Assembly (NCBI GenBank): GCA_003508835.1 | Contig: PUFA01000022.1 | Location: 1,736,001 to 1,800,000 of the forward strand | Length of the DNA stretch: 64,000 nt | Reading direction: 5' to 3' | DNA from: Eonycteris spelaea | Lineage: Eukaryota > Chordata > Mammalia > Chiroptera > Pteropodidae | In this document: piece after piece, positions 47,816 to 61,130 of the stretch | How positions within the stretch are numbered: position 1 is the stretch's first letter | Layout of the letters: each line of letters opens with the position of its first letter | The notes under the pieces: model-generated | The model's input: only the letters and a program-made list of their open reading frames with translations | What the model was told of the DNA's origin: nothing | The model's database searches: none | Program-made: the position numbers and the translations under genes

Positions 47816-50232
47816 TTTGTCTTTAGTTCAAAACCTGAGAGGAAGTGTTTGGTTTAACACAAAGTTTTAAGAGAAAACACACATTTTTTTCTGGTCACCC
47901 AAGGACTGGGGTCCCAAAGTTGGCTTTGTACTCACCCAGGGCTGAAAATAAGAACATGTTTTACCAGTGGAGTATGTTACAGACATCAGATTATGATGGA
48001 AATTATTTATATGTTGCTCATACATAACACACAAGAGGGTGGAGTTCGCTAATGTAGAAAGGAATTCTTTATTATCAAAATGTATACGTATTTATTTCGT
48101 AAGCACATTTAAGACAACATTTATGTACCAACTCACTAGATTTCACTTGACACATGGCAATTGGATTCTTAGAAAACCATATATGGGAAACTTAGTCACT
48201 GCAAAAGATGGTACTGTTTCAGAAAGAACACACATACACAGACGATAATACCAAAAAAGGCAACTTTTAAAATTGGACAGAACAAAACCAGCAAAATTTA
48301 TATCTACCCTCCTGAATAAAAGCTAGAGAAACTTTATCATCAAAAGGACATCATTTGGGAAATATTACCCTATATTTTATTGGGCATATAAATTTTGGGA
48401 TCAGTTAAGTTCAGTTAGTTACTGGATTTAAACAAACATAGTTAAAAAGTCAAAAAAAATCTTCACTTTATTTCTTATTGTACGGCGGCTTTTCTAAATT
48501 TGATCAGAACCTAAACTCTTAAATCTTAACACAAAGAAAATAAGTAGTCTCATATATATTTTTCATGAAGAAATATGCTTATTGTAGTTGATTATGAATA
48601 AGTAAAATATTAAGGATATTTTAACACAGTCTATTATGTTTCCTCTTCTAATAACTTAAAACAGAGCATTCTTGGTATAATGTTCAATATTGGAGTTTGA
48701 GGATTTTTATCTATTTGAGGTGCCACATGCCTTAATGTTTTAATATTCCCAATAAAAATGTATAAGTGAATGTAAGAAATGGGTAGCGTAACTGAATGGA
48801 AGATCCCCACCAAAGACAAACTGGGAGCCAAGGTTAATCGGGGGAAGTACTGGGATTGTCATGTGGCTACAGTGGGCGACTGTCTGCATCCGAAGTCCTC
48901 CCTGATCCAACACCTGTCATGTTACGACTATTCGGTTGTACTATGGCTCCCAAATTGGAATGACTTGACAATTTCTTAGAGAAATTCTGGCTCTGCCTGC
49001 ATGTACCACAGTGGTGACAGTTCTCTACTCTGATACTTAACAATTAGAAAAGGAAATTTTAAAATTTCTTTATCAACAGCAACAACAATTATAAAATACC
49101 TGAGAATTTACCAAAACTAGTATACACATGATCTCTATGGAGAAAATTTAAAACTTTAGTAAAGATAAAATAATATAATCGAATCATATTGGGAATTTTT
49201 GATGACATTTTATGGAATGAATTAATATTGGATCTAGATTCTTCTTGAGTTAAGGCATAAACTCAATGATACATTCAAAATTCTTGTTTTGAGGAACTTG
49301 ATTAATTTTCTCTGAAATGAACTGGAAGCTAAAGGCCCACAAGTAACACCCAGTTTTGGCTATGGCAAAGAAATTTCGGTAAAGAACTAATACTTCCACT
49401 GCAAACAGCTACGGAAGCTGAACAGAATATATTCAAGAAGCATCCGAAGGCATTGGAGAACTATCAAACAAGTATGACTTAAGAAGCTATGACCCCTGAA
49501 AGCAAGAGGGTATACAGGCGAACTCCACATCCACCTGAACTTTATTCTTCAGGGGTTTGTCCAAATGACATTGCTGAGGGACAAAGCACAAGGAGAGAAC
49601 AGCAAGCCTCCAGGACTAAAGAAAAAGCTGGTGGCACTCTGGGCTGCCGAGGAGACTGGATTCGGAGCAGTAAAATACCAGTGAAGAGAGGCCTGCAATA
49701 GATGCACCTCCCCCCCCCCATCTTCTCTTTGTCATGACTCTGTCCCTAAATTGGACATGTCCAGAGGAAGACTATAATCAAGAGTAAGACTATGATTATC
49801 TAAACCTACTGTAGCCTTCATATAGATTCTATGTTATTTTAATCACTGAATCATAATTGGCCATATAGCACTGTTCCATGTGTTCGATGAAAGCATTTTA
49901 TGTAAAGAAAACAATTGTTTCAATTCATAGTACCTACCGTAGCTGATCATTTTAGTCCTGATTACACCTTGATGCCTGTCTCCTTTCCAGTGACCTTTCT
50001 TGTCCAACTGCACGACAGTTGCTGGTCTGAATGTTTAAACTCAAGTCTTCTCTGTCTACCGCTTCAACTGATAAATTTCTTGACTTCTCATGTATAAGAG
50101 GCAGTCAGATAAACCATTATATGCTAGATTAGGCTGGTACAGTCATAACAGGTATGAGTAAATCTCGTGTTTATAGCTAAATTAAATTGGTTAATATATT
50201 AACAGAGCTTAGAGCGCTGTCTGGTGCATGCT

Positions 50233-50234
<2 letters not shown>
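47816..50234. other. Unassigned AT-rich DNA
   Basis: No gene recognised. The block 49320-49735 (purine-rich, GAACTGGAAGCTAAAGGCCC and onward) has the feel of an old interspersed repeat, but I cannot place it. A run of nine C lies at 49711-49719. Confidence 0.4.

Positions 50235-50267
<33 letters not shown>
50235..50267. repeat. Mononucleotide tract, 33 T
   Basis: Longest homopolymer in the window. It could be the tail of a minus-strand retroinsertion, but no SINE or L1 body was recognised to the right and no matching target duplication of the left flank (GTCTGGTGCATGCTGG) was found. Confidence 0.9.
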
Positions 50268-50271
<4 letters not shown>

Positions 50272-52060
50272 AATCTAGTCCAAGGGACTCCGGATATTTC
50301 CAAAGAAAAAATAGAGGACATGTATTACTAATTGCTAATAATTAATATTTTCAATCAAACGAACACAACATTTAACAACTTTAAAACTACAGCAGTAGCA
50401 TCTAAAAAGAATGTTTATCTTTTTGGAAAATACAAAATTCATGCTCAGGAGTTTAATATACGGAATTCTCCTCTTTTGCTATTATTAAGTGCCAGAAGAT
50501 AACCTTATAAAACCCACACTTGCAATTTCTCATTATTATGGTTCAAATGTTGCTTGACTGTTTATGGGAGATGTCCAACTGGCTGAGTCGATTGTCATTA
50601 ATTACAGAAGTCAGTTGTTTCCCAGAAAAGAAAGTCATGTATTATTACATATGTGATAATGAGAATGCATATTAATATTATGAAAATGTGTACTGCAGTA
50701 TTGAGAACTCAGATAGTAAAGTGAACATGAAACACGCTGTCCTCAGCAGGCCCCTCAGCAATCCAAGTTCATCGTGCTGTGCGAGTACCGACTGCCCATC
50801 ACTGAGTAAAGGCAGTTCTCTTGCTTTTTTCTAGAAACAGGCAAACAGTAGAAACATGGTTATAATCTCTCTAATTTCACTAGTGAATATTGATGACATA
50901 TTTCAGCACAATAAAATTGCTTGAAATAAAACATTCTGAGATGAAATGTAAGTATTCTGTTATCTAAGAGCTGTAAAATTTTTTCCATTTAGTCGTCGTC
51001 TTCTCATGGCAAATTTACTAGGATAGTTCTTGAAGAGATTCCATTTTATTAAGGAAAAAGTTTCAACATCTGAGATAAAAATATGTATCTGAACATTTTC
51101 TTCGTTGAGTAATAAGTTGACTTTACAAAGCTATAAACTATTCTGAGTTTATGAGCTTTTGGAAATAATGACCTCCATTAGAGTTTGTCATGCGTTCCTG
51201 GGCCGTATCATAAAAAAAAGTGTCAACAGAGTAATTTCTCCTTCAAAATGATCACCTTCAGCGAGTAATAAATTTCTTGCATATAATCATAAAATGATCT
51301 CTGTAGACTATTTCAAATTCATATACACATATCTTCACCTTGAAATTGTATAGGAAATAGGTTACTATATTTATGACAGGATTTAGTTACTGCATAAAAG
51401 AATATCTCTACTTTGAAAATGTATTTGTGTAGAAATAGAAAAATACTTATCAGTTACTTAAGTCTATCAACTTAGGCAAAAGCCATCCCTTAAATGTTTA
51501 TAAATTAAATTATTTGAATACGTACATGATCAGGCTTTGCCACTGATCTCTTATTTTTATTTAATGGTTATTATACTTTCATGTGTTCTCATTTCTTCTC
51601 ATTAACATTACATGGTCTTTCATTATATGATGGGAAATGAAAATTTATTTTTTTTACCACAAATAGTAGTAATAAATAGTGGAAGTAATATGGTCTCTTC
51701 TTAAATAGCCTTTTAATTGTCTATGAATATAAACAGTACTGTTAAATAATATTGTAAAAACAATATATTATCTGTATATCAAGGACATAGCTTGTAAAAG
51801 TGAGCTATTTTGTAATATTAATATTTTTATTGATTGAAGCATAATTACCACTCACTGCAACTATTGTAAATGGACAGAGAATGCATCTCTTACATAATGT
51901 ACTAAGGGATTTACATTAGTATATCGGGTAGAAATACCAAAGATGAATCCTTAAGTAAGTTCTGAAATCCAAGCATCATTGTCATTACTTTATGCCAAGA
52001 ATTCTCAGCTTCTGAACTTTCAAACATTAAGTCCCACTGACTTCATTACTCTCTGTCTTG
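50268..52060. other. Unassigned AT-rich DNA
   Basis: No gene or repeat family recognised. Confidence 0.45.
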
Positions 52061-52063
52061 CAT

Positions 52064-52110
52064 TATCTATCTGTCTATCTATTATATATAGTATTATATA
52101 TATACATATC
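52064..52110. repeat. Short (TATC)n then (TA)n tract
   Basis: TATCTATCTGTCTATCTATT followed by ATATATAGTATTATATATAT. AT dinucleotide-rich sequence continues irregularly to about 52210. Confidence 0.75.
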
Positions 52111-52670
52111 TTGTATTATACATTTACACAAGATATTTATTACATATACATACATGTGTTTAAGGTATATAATAAAAGAAACATGTTTTATATATTTATG
52201 ACATATATCTAATTTAGATACTCTCTGGAATTTGTACTGTGGGACCAATTCAGCATCAGTGTGAGATAAATGCAATGTTTTGTTAAAACTGCTGAGAATC
52301 ACATGTCCTGCTTCCATTGTTATTCCATTTTAATATGTTTCACTATCAAAAACATGTCTCTAACATCTTAGAAACATTATTTCTAGAAAATATATTACTC
52401 TTACCTTGCTTTTGAAAAGAAATAAGACCACACATCAATTTATTTAGATTTTTCAGTAATTAATTTATATTAATTTTGTTTCATTTTTATCTAAGTAAAA
52501 ATAATAAATAACCTACTCATGGCTTTGCAGAGTATCACAGTTTCTGTAGAATGATTTAACAAGGACAGCCTTCTCTTGATTTTGAGACATAAATTATCTA
52601 AATTCAAATCCAATGAAAAAAATCAATATCTCTTTAGATTCTAAGAGGCAAATTAATTTTTTTTTAAATG
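52111..52670. other. Unassigned AT-rich DNA
   Basis: No recognised feature. Confidence 0.45.
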
Positions 52671-52677
52671 CTTTATT

Positions 52678-53040
52678 TTGGAGCAGGTGGAAATGGCAAA
52701 GCAGAATCTGGGGAAATGTCTTGAAACAACAGCAAGAAAACATGGTGTCAGATGCAGCCATTTAAGAATGAAAGAGAAACTGTGCGCTTGTCAGGAGGAG
52801 AGTAATGTTGTCATGAAAGAGATTTCTTTTCTTTTAAAAGTGAAAATGGATAGCAGTAAAGGAGAAAAAATACCTCCAGTGTCATCCTTGGAGAGTGGCA
52901 GTGAGTCCCCTATCCTGGGGACATGCCACAGTGGCATATATATTCATTTAAAAGCTGCGGCTTTTATTTTAAATGTGATTATTTCCCTTCATCGCCACAA
53001 ATTAAGGGCAGCTACTATGAAATTGAATTACTTTCAGTAG
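52678..53040 (+). other. 120-codon open frame of unknown status
   Basis: The frame starts MEQVEMAKQNLGKC and ends LRAATMKLNYFQ. The N-terminal half is polar (Lys, Glu, Cys), followed by a Ser-rich middle and a hydrophobic stretch HLKAAAFILNVIISLH. It stands out because the neighbourhood is AT-rich, where 120 open codons are less expected. No domain is recognised and no promoter, splice or polyadenylation context was found. The underlying DNA may be conserved non-coding sequence instead. I do not claim a gene. Confidence 0.15.
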
Positions 53041-54140
53041 CAGCAGGCAGCTGGGGATGAGTTCCCTCCTGAAAAGGGTGCTTATGAAAAGAGAACTCTT
53101 CTAAACAAAGATTGTGCTGTCTCATTCGTGTTTATTCATATAGCAAAGATTGAAAATTGAACAACATGGTAAAAACAAGAATTTGGTTTAAGAAAATAAA
53201 GGCCAAATTACATGCAATACCATGACAGAACTGCTATTAGAAAATCCGAGTATTTTCTTTATGGAAATATATTTTGTGCAAAGGCAACAAATATGATTGT
53301 TTATCATTCCCTATCTACTGATCTGGAAAAAAATCATAGGCTCTGTCTTAGTAACGACTACCACCTAACAAATGACTGGTCTCATGACATATTTTTTTTT
53401 TCTGAATTTATGCTACAAGAGCCTAGTAGAGATTGATGCAAATGATCATGAACCCTGTGCACAATACTCCTGAAGCAATGAGGTCTTCTTTGTACCTATG
53501 CTATAAAAATAAGGAAATGTGCGGGGCTTTGGAGTAGAGCGCACTGTGCTGTGCGCGTAGTTACACCCGGATACGAGCCAAATCGCAGCTACTGCAAACA
53601 TCGTGGCTGCTCTTGCTCATAAAGTTATGTTTAGTTGGACTTAATAGCATTGAGACTGACAAAAGTTTATTCAGAAGTGACTGTCTTCACATACTCTATT
53701 CAAAGTTACCTACATTTGTTTCTACCCCCGCCTGTATGAAATAAAATAAGCCTTTTTTTATATCAAGTTAAATAACCAGTACTATTTTCGACAATATATG
53801 GAAAGCTAAGGACAGAAATAATGCTTACTGTATTGAACCTTATTACTATATTCGTGTGTTGTAAATGTAAATATAAAATATATCAAGTTTTTTTGCATTT
53901 AAAATAAAACAGTAAGTTAACAAACCATTTAGAAGTAGTTCCTGTTGAACTGAGCAAGAGAATCTCCATAGACAGCAAGACAGAGGATGATGTCCAAATG
54001 ACAATCACAACAATAGATCAGTAGAAAAAGAACTATAGAGCCTATTAATTTTTTATAGTAGGAGCAAAGGAAATAGGAGCAGTATTGAAAGGACGGAACT
54101 AAGCATTGCCTTAGTCTGTGAGAAGGCGGTAGACAGCTCT
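53041..54140. other. Unassigned non-coding DNA
   Basis: No recognised feature. Confidence 0.45.
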
Positions 54141-54190
54141 GCGTGGGAATCCGTTTTCCCAGCGACCCAGAAAGAGCTACCACGCAGTGC

Positions 54191-54222
54191 GGGGTGCAGG
54201 TGGGGGGAGGGGTAGGTCGGGG
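54191..54222 (+). repeat. Canonical G-quadruplex motif
   Basis: Four G-runs of at least four (54191-54194, 54202-54207, 54209-54212, 54219-54222) with loops of 7, 1 and 6 bases. It lies in a GC-rich island (about 54120-54360) within AT-rich DNA, with a (GGGA)n stretch at about 54325-54345. Confidence 0.8.
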
Positions 54223-54360
54223 AAGGCACTGGTCCACCAGCCAAGATGGAAGTGAGTCCTCCCCGGGGAGACGCTGGGACTCTGGACGAAGGGCCAGGAT
54301 CCACAGGGCAGAGCTCCCCACCGGAGAGAGGGAGGGAGGGAGAGGGCAGCGTCTCAGTCA

Positions 54361-57300
54361 GAATTCAAAGATCCATGAGTGTTACCTTCACAACTGTCAC
54401 ACTAGTAGGTTGTGTAGATTTTTTTAAAACTGTACTGCCACTTACCCAGACACTTGAGCGTTTTTTTAGAGGTATTTCCAGAATCACGCTGAAGCCACGC
54501 CGTCGCCTTCCAGACGTGTCGGCGAGGATGGGTTTGTGCACATCCGCCTCCTAAAGGCCAGACATGCACAAGAACCTCAACTTCCCCCAGGGAAGAGCTT
54601 CTGTCCAGACTCTGCCAAGGCCACAGACTAACTAGCCTGCTCCAGCCGGAAGTCCATCAGTGTTATGGGCGGGAATTCAGCACTTGTTCCCTAGAGCCAG
54701 TGACTTTGGGGAATTTCCAGAGCTCAGGTTCACCTCCCAGGGACGCGCCTTCGCGGCTTAGTACAGTCCAGTGAACTAGCTTTTTCTGCTCACAGGTGGG
54801 TGACAGCTTTTCAACAAGAGCCTGTAGGGATGCTATGTGGTATACCTAAAACCATTTTTCTTCCTTCTTTTTAATTGTACGAATAGGTTCTCTACATAGA
54901 GATATTCAAATCTGTGAATCACCAGAAAGAAAATTAATATCTCTGTATTTTCTATAAAAATAGATATTTTCAAATAGTATGAGATGTTAGTTATGAGGTG
55001 CTAAATCAGTTGTGTAATACAGTATATAGTACAGTGTAAAGAAATTTCTGAACATTTTACCTATTTCAATAAAAACAATTTTAGTAGCAACATAATTTTG
55101 AAGTGAAAATAGAAAGTAAAAATATATTCATATGAGTGTTGAGTTTTTCTGATATTGCCAACTAGTGCTTATCTATGTGCATAAATAATTTTACATAGTG
55201 GTCATCATCCTTTAGATGTAATCTCAGTTGTGTTTTAATCAAACATAGTATCATTAGTCTAACATTTGAAAGGGCCTTTAAAACAACACCTATAACTAAA
55301 GTTAAATGAATCTAGTTTTGCTCAAAGGCTTCAATTTCTGTAATGTAAACAGTGGTTCCACAAACTAATTTAGAATTGTTATCGTAGCTAAACAAAACAA
55401 AAGGTTTGAGAAATGTACTTGTAACAATTATTCATGGCATTTTCTTTTTACCAATTGAATTACTTTAGATCTGTATTTTTCTGTATAACCATATTATAAT
55501 CAGTATTAGCATTCAGTTCATTAGAATTTCTTACAGATTATTAATGTGTGCTAGTTTTTTTCCTCTCAGTGGATTTTTATAGTTTTTATAAATATTCTGT
55601 TTTTACAGTAAATCACAAAATTTCAAATACCTTTAAAAACTTTTGGTTTTATCCATCTCTCTTCGCTTTGACCAGCTCTCTCTTATCCAAACCCATACAA
55701 TTATATACCAAAAAAACAGCAAACAAAACGAACCACCCATCTGGTGGGGCAGGGAGGAGAGCGAGAGTGTGTTACTCGGCTGAACTGTGAGTCAGCAATG
55801 CTCAGAAGCTGTTCTCCCTGGACCAGTAATCTCATGGTTCGGCGACAGTTCCACAGGGATCGATGAAAGAAAACAAAATGAAAATGTTCCTGTCATGAGT
55901 CCATTTATGAACAATATTTGAAAACCTTGCTAACTAAAAGAATGTTGTTCTTTGCTGTTCACAAACTGTAAAACTATCCGTGCCGTTCGTTATTGTAACA
56001 TTTACTCCGGCATAACAGGAAGATTTTATCGATGTCTGTGGAAATTAAATCAATAAAGATTTCCAAATGAGCTTCTGTACAATACATTACACAGAAGCAG
56101 CTGGATCAAGTCCACTTTGTTTGCGCATGTGCTTGTGTATATATAGATACCTATCACATTCCTGAAAGATTTAAGAGGGTTCGTAAAATTACATGAAATG
56201 AAGGAAGATAAAAATACATTAAAAGTGGAAAATGAGGTAAACAGAAAATAAAAGGAAAAAGGAAAATAGGCCAGAAGTGAGGATAGTATAAACATTTTTA
56301 TGTAGTTTTGCAGGGGCAGACAGGCAGCCTTTGACTTTCGAAAGCCATTTTTAACTCTGTTGTGTATTCCTGCCTTTCAGCTAACGGTTGCCACTGTTGT
56401 AGTTCTGGTCAATGAGGTTGAGCAGAAGTATTTTCAATGACTTGTTGGGAAGAATTTTTACTTTCTAATAATTGTGAAACAGTTTTATGTTATCCTCTGG
56501 CCCTCCTCCCTTTCTTTTTGCCTTTGACTGTGAAATGGGAAGTCGTGGTTGGAGCTCTTGCGAGTACTGTGTGGCGATAAGAATGGCAGAGATAATTGCC
56601 TTGAAGTCAGTAAATCGGCTAAACCAATACCAGTGATTATGTCCCACAAGCTTCTCGTTAGGGGAGAAGAACGCACCTCTGTGTGTGTAAGCCACACTTA
56701 GTCTAGTTTACTTCCTACTGGCCAAATTTTAACTTAAGCTAACGTTAACTGACGAAAGTTTGACCACGTATTTGACTTTACGTTTTTAGCATTCATCATG
56801 AAAAGGAGGACATAACCAGTTATGATATACATCGCTTGTAATAAAAAAATAATGTCCCTTGGAGTTCTTATTAGTGAGCATGTTATATGCGGCAGTGAAC
56901 AGGACCCATCCAAGAACAACAACATTAAGGAGAAATCCAGGCACCTTTTAAAAAAATCTTGATACTTGATAGAATCAGGGTGAAGAGGGGTTTATAAAGT
57001 TGATACCTAGAGATTATAAAGAAAAATATAATGTGCAACTTTCTGCATCATCACCCAGGAGAGTCGTCATTCTCATGTGCGTGTGTTTAGACCACAAAAG
57101 GTATCAATTCCTGACTCGTAGTAGCAGGATTAATTGCTGTATCACTGTAGGCGAGGGGACTCAGGTTTTGGTCATAGACATCAGAAACTGGCCCTCATAA
57201 AGTTATTCTCACTGACCGTACAGGAAAGCAGGTCATTCTTTTTCCTTTTCATATTTTTAAATGCAGAGAAGTGTATTTGAGAGAGAGGACTCTGGTATCT

Positions 57301-58904
57301 CATTTGCACACCATGCCATGCTTGCCCACGTAGCAGACAATGTGATTAGCAGCTTATCTCTACAGGTAACTAGTTTGAATAAAATATGCTCATCAAGAGG
57401 AATTATTTATCAAACCATAAAATCAAACTTGTGCTTGTGTGATGGATGCTTCTTTTAATTAATATCTAAATGTCAGTGGGATGATACGGGAAATATCTCT
57501 TCTTGGATTTCTTGATATTTGACTGATGTGGAAAATAAAATGGAGCTTCAGAACTTATTTTTAGCTCTTTCCTTGGATCATAACTCTCTCATTAGAAATG
57601 AATAATTTTAATATTGACTAAAGAAATAGCCTTTACTTATGAAGGCCTGTGAGATGAAGTGGTGCAGGAAATACAAGTGTCCTTTAAATCCTTCCTTTAG
57701 GGAAAAGGAAGAGACTAAGATGGTTTCTGGAACGTTAAAGGCAGAGTGGATGGGAGAAACCACCTGGCATGGCCTCTGTGTGTTAGAGAAGGTGGTTTGC
57801 GTGACGCGCCTACAACTGATAACAGAAAATAAATTATGCGGCTTAAATCTTCACTTTTCATTGACAGGTATATCTTTGAGACTAGAAAGGACCAGTCAAC
57901 AAAATCCAAAGTATCTAGAACACTCAATGTAATTTCATTTATATAATTTAAATAGGTTGTTGACATCAATGCAAAATTAATCAATAGGTTTTAATTTGTC
58001 AATAGTTGGGAAAAGCCAAAGCTATCTATTTTAAGACAATTTTAAGACCGCTGCCGCTTTCTTCCTTTTAAGGAATTGTCCTTGACAAAAGCTTACTTGA
58101 TGTTGAATGCGTTATTTCTGAGGCATTTAACAACTTACATCTGGGATGCTTTAAGTAAAAATTCAAGGATCATCAGATGGAATGCTACTCTATGAAGGAA
58201 CTCTTTCAACAAAGAAACGTGCTTCTGGATTAGAATTAAGAGAGAGTGAATGATATATGCAGTGGTAAGGGAAATATGGGGTATGTTTGAAGATAGTTTC
58301 TTTACAAGTATAAAATCACTTTACAAGGGCTTGATATTCCTCCTCTGCTCCTGAGTGCTTTCTCTGAGGAACACAGGTTCAGAGTTAATTTTCTCTTGTC
58401 GCTGTTTATTGTTTTAGTACTAACCCTTCCACCTTATTTATTCTTTTTATTTGTGAACTCAGTTGGGTATGAAAAACTAGGCTTTTTTTTTTTTCCTTAT
58501 GTTTCATTTTCCTCATGTGCTCAGTGGAAAAGATTCTTCTCACAACCTCGAAGATTATTATGGCTGGCTTGTTCAGTTAACTACAAACACTAATTTTACA
58601 CCTATTGTATGCTTTTAATGTCCAGGACTATGTTTTATCCCTCTTTCTAGTAAATATCTTGGCTCTATAAATACACATACGAATTTGTATAATAAGTCAC
58701 AAGAAAAAGTCAAAAATCGCAGTCTAATTTCTCCCTGTTTTGCATGTTTGTACTTTTTCCCACTTCATACTTCTGACTTAATTCATCCAGGTCTTGCCTA
58801 TGTTAGCCAAACAAACCTTTTCTTAAAACTGTTGCCTACCTAAAAATATCATCTTAATTCCTTTAACTTATCATGCCAACATGCCAACCTGTTTTTGTCT
58901 CCAA
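54361..58904. other. Unassigned, mostly AT-rich DNA
   Basis: More than 4 kb with no recognised gene or repeat family. A GC-richer part lies at 54480-54830. Frames of up to 102 codons have no recognisable domains. Confidence 0.45.
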
Positions 58905-58907
58905 AAG

Positions 58908-58924
58908 AAAAAAAAAAAAAAAAG
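58908..58924. repeat. A-run
   Basis: About 16 A near the end of a pyrimidine-rich AT-rich stretch. Its left flank was not recognised as a retroelement. Confidence 0.8.
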
Positions 58925-60311
58925 AAGCCACTTCTTTACTTCTCATTTTCTAGTCATTCTTTCAAACAACTACACTGATTAAATGATTCTACTTGAAACT
59001 AACAAAGTTCTACATGTCCAGGGTGTTTGGCTTCATCTCTGTTTCTCCATGACATTTTGAAATGTTAATCGCCTCTTCTTTATCACTCTAATGATTTTCT
59101 GACTGTCACAGATCTTTATTGTCTTTCAACTTACCTCTAACTTCAACTTGACTTCAGCATCATCTTGAATACTTATTAGGTCCCTCCTGTAAACAATTAT
59201 ATCTGACAAAGGATCTAGCAACCACTAAAAGTTAGTGTTTGTTTTCTCTGTATTTGGTAGAATTATGTCTGCCATTTGCATCAAACCTTTATTTAGCTCA
59301 TCACTCAGTTATATATTTTATTAATCTGCCCTGAAACAAATGAAGAAATTAAGTTTGCCTTTATTTCTCTGAATTTGTATATATGCCAAATTCATTACTT
59401 TCATGTAGAAAGCTTGACTATACTTTAGATTTCTTGATCTATTTGTGCCGTAGACATTTATTATACAATATACAGTATTTTGTGTTTACATATTTTAAAA
59501 TACCTTATTCATATTTCTTTTCCTTATAAAATGGAAACTTTTTTGACTAACAAGTTTAGAAGAGTTAAATGAATTAATTTATTAAATCAAACATTCTATC
59601 CAAACCATCATTTTCTTGGAAAATGTTTTTAGATTATAACTGAATGAGAACAAAAGAGTCACATTCATTCTATGGAGAAATGAATTATTCATGAAGTTAA
59701 AAAGTTCTCCAAAGAACATAAAGTGCTGATAGAATTATTCTGTATTATAACTTTTTCTCTATAAATCATTGATATTTATAGAAAAGATAAATGTACATAC
59801 TATATAAAATGTGCAATAAAATATAAATATAATAACATATATAATACTAGATATATATCTGCCTATCAAAATTTTTGAATTACTTTTTGTGGATGAACTA
59901 ACCTTTTGAAAGCTTGAGCATGGTGGCCTGCCACACTCTGATAGAGTATTATATTTTTCTGTTTGATTATCTACTCACACAATGTTCTTTAATTACTTAT
60001 ACTAAGTACCTAGCATTTAAAAAAGAATGCTTTTTGAGTGATTTGTTCAGATTGTTTACATTGATTTTGAAATTACAAACACACATTCCTCTCGTTCTGT
60101 AACATATACTTTCTTCACTCTAGTGTGCTTTGAAACAATTTCAAGGGTAATATCATATAGTAAAAAATCTGATTAGTCTGTCACCTATGATTATTCTCAA
60201 TTAAAAGAAATAAGCTATCAAAAACATTTCATTATTATTGTTTCCTTTCTCTTACCTTGCCACAAATTTATTTATTTTCAATTTTCTCTGACTTCTGTGG
60301 TCATTGGTCAT
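58925..60311. other. Unassigned AT-rich DNA
   Basis: No recognised feature. Confidence 0.45.
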
Positions 60312-60362
60312 AGGGAGGAGTATTGGGCTAGATGACCTCTAAGGACTTTTTTGGTTTTGACA
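60312..60362 (+). mobile_element. MIR3-like SINE end
   Basis: GGGCTAGATGACCTCTAAGG followed by a TTTGGTTTTGACAT stretch matches the 3' part recalled for MIR3-type copies (GGACTAGATGATCTCTAAGG, then CCAGCTCTGAC). Confidence 0.6.
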
Positions 60363-60704
60363 TCGCTTTACACAATGCAGTTCTTGCATCAAGTAGATAG
60401 ATAACTTGCTTTTACTTAATCCAGCCTTTTCTTCTATAATGTAGAACATTTCCTTGACAAAGGCCTAACAGTTCACTGATGCTTTTAACTTTTGACTGCA
60501 ACAGCACTGTGAATACATAGAACCTAAGTGATTCTTAGAGATCAGTTAAAAAAAAAAAATTAGATCCTGAATCCTCTAAAGAAAATTTGTGTTAACACAG
60601 GTCAGGTGCTACAGCTGAAGGACTTTATAGCTGGATATAACACTACTGGAAATAGAATAAAGAGGCTCAAAATCAAACTGGGATTTTCCCCCTCTTTTTC
60701 CTAT

Positions 60705-60753
60705 TTTACAGGGTCCTGAGACGGTTCCAAAGAGCAAAGTTTGAGAATCACAG
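60705..60753 (-). mobile_element. MER5-type hAT terminus
   Basis: GGGTCCTGAGAC (60711-60722), then AAAGTTTGAGAATCACAG ending at 60753, is the reverse of the MER5A end (CAGTGGTTCTCAAACTTT, then GGTCTCAGGACCCC). The opposite end was not found. Confidence 0.75.
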
Positions 60754-60766
60754 ACGTAATATCTAT

Positions 60767-61121
60767 TTTATTTCAAGCAATTTATTTGCGCGTTCATTTT
60801 TGTACACACAAACACTCCTTAGAATGATGCAAAAGTGACTTTCCTCAGACGATGCTGCGTCCACTGACAGGTTTCCAGGGAGGCCTCAGCAGCAAGGCAG
60901 CGCTGCATCTAGAGAGCGAGCGATGGATGGCAGGGACATAACAGTTGCTGTTGTCACGCGCCTGGCTGTCCACTGGTTGTTTTCAGATCATTCGCCTTTG
61001 CTGTTACTCAGCTTGTCTTCTTCTGAAGTTCCTTCATGCCTTTAACAGCATTCTCAATTTTCTCCTCAAAACCAAGACACTGCCTCATCTTTTGTGCCTG
61101 GTATAGAGGCGGCTTCTATTC
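60767..61121 (-). pseudogene. Candidate minus-strand gene end or processed pseudogene (unrecognised)
   Basis: On the minus strand a frame runs from about 61121 to a TGA at 61010-61008. Its end reads MRQCLGFEEKIENAVKGM and then KELQKKTS, a charged, helix-like C-terminus. Downstream on the same strand are two AATAAA signals (60786-60781 and 60772-60767), leaving a 3' UTR of about 220 bases. This is the layout of a real last exon or of a 5'-truncated processed pseudogene. No A-tail is visible, a plausible acceptor (CCGCCTCTATACCAG) lies just upstream, and I do not recognise the protein. AATAAA words are common in AT-rich DNA, so chance is possible. Confidence 0.25.
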
Positions 61122-61130
61122 CTGTTGACT

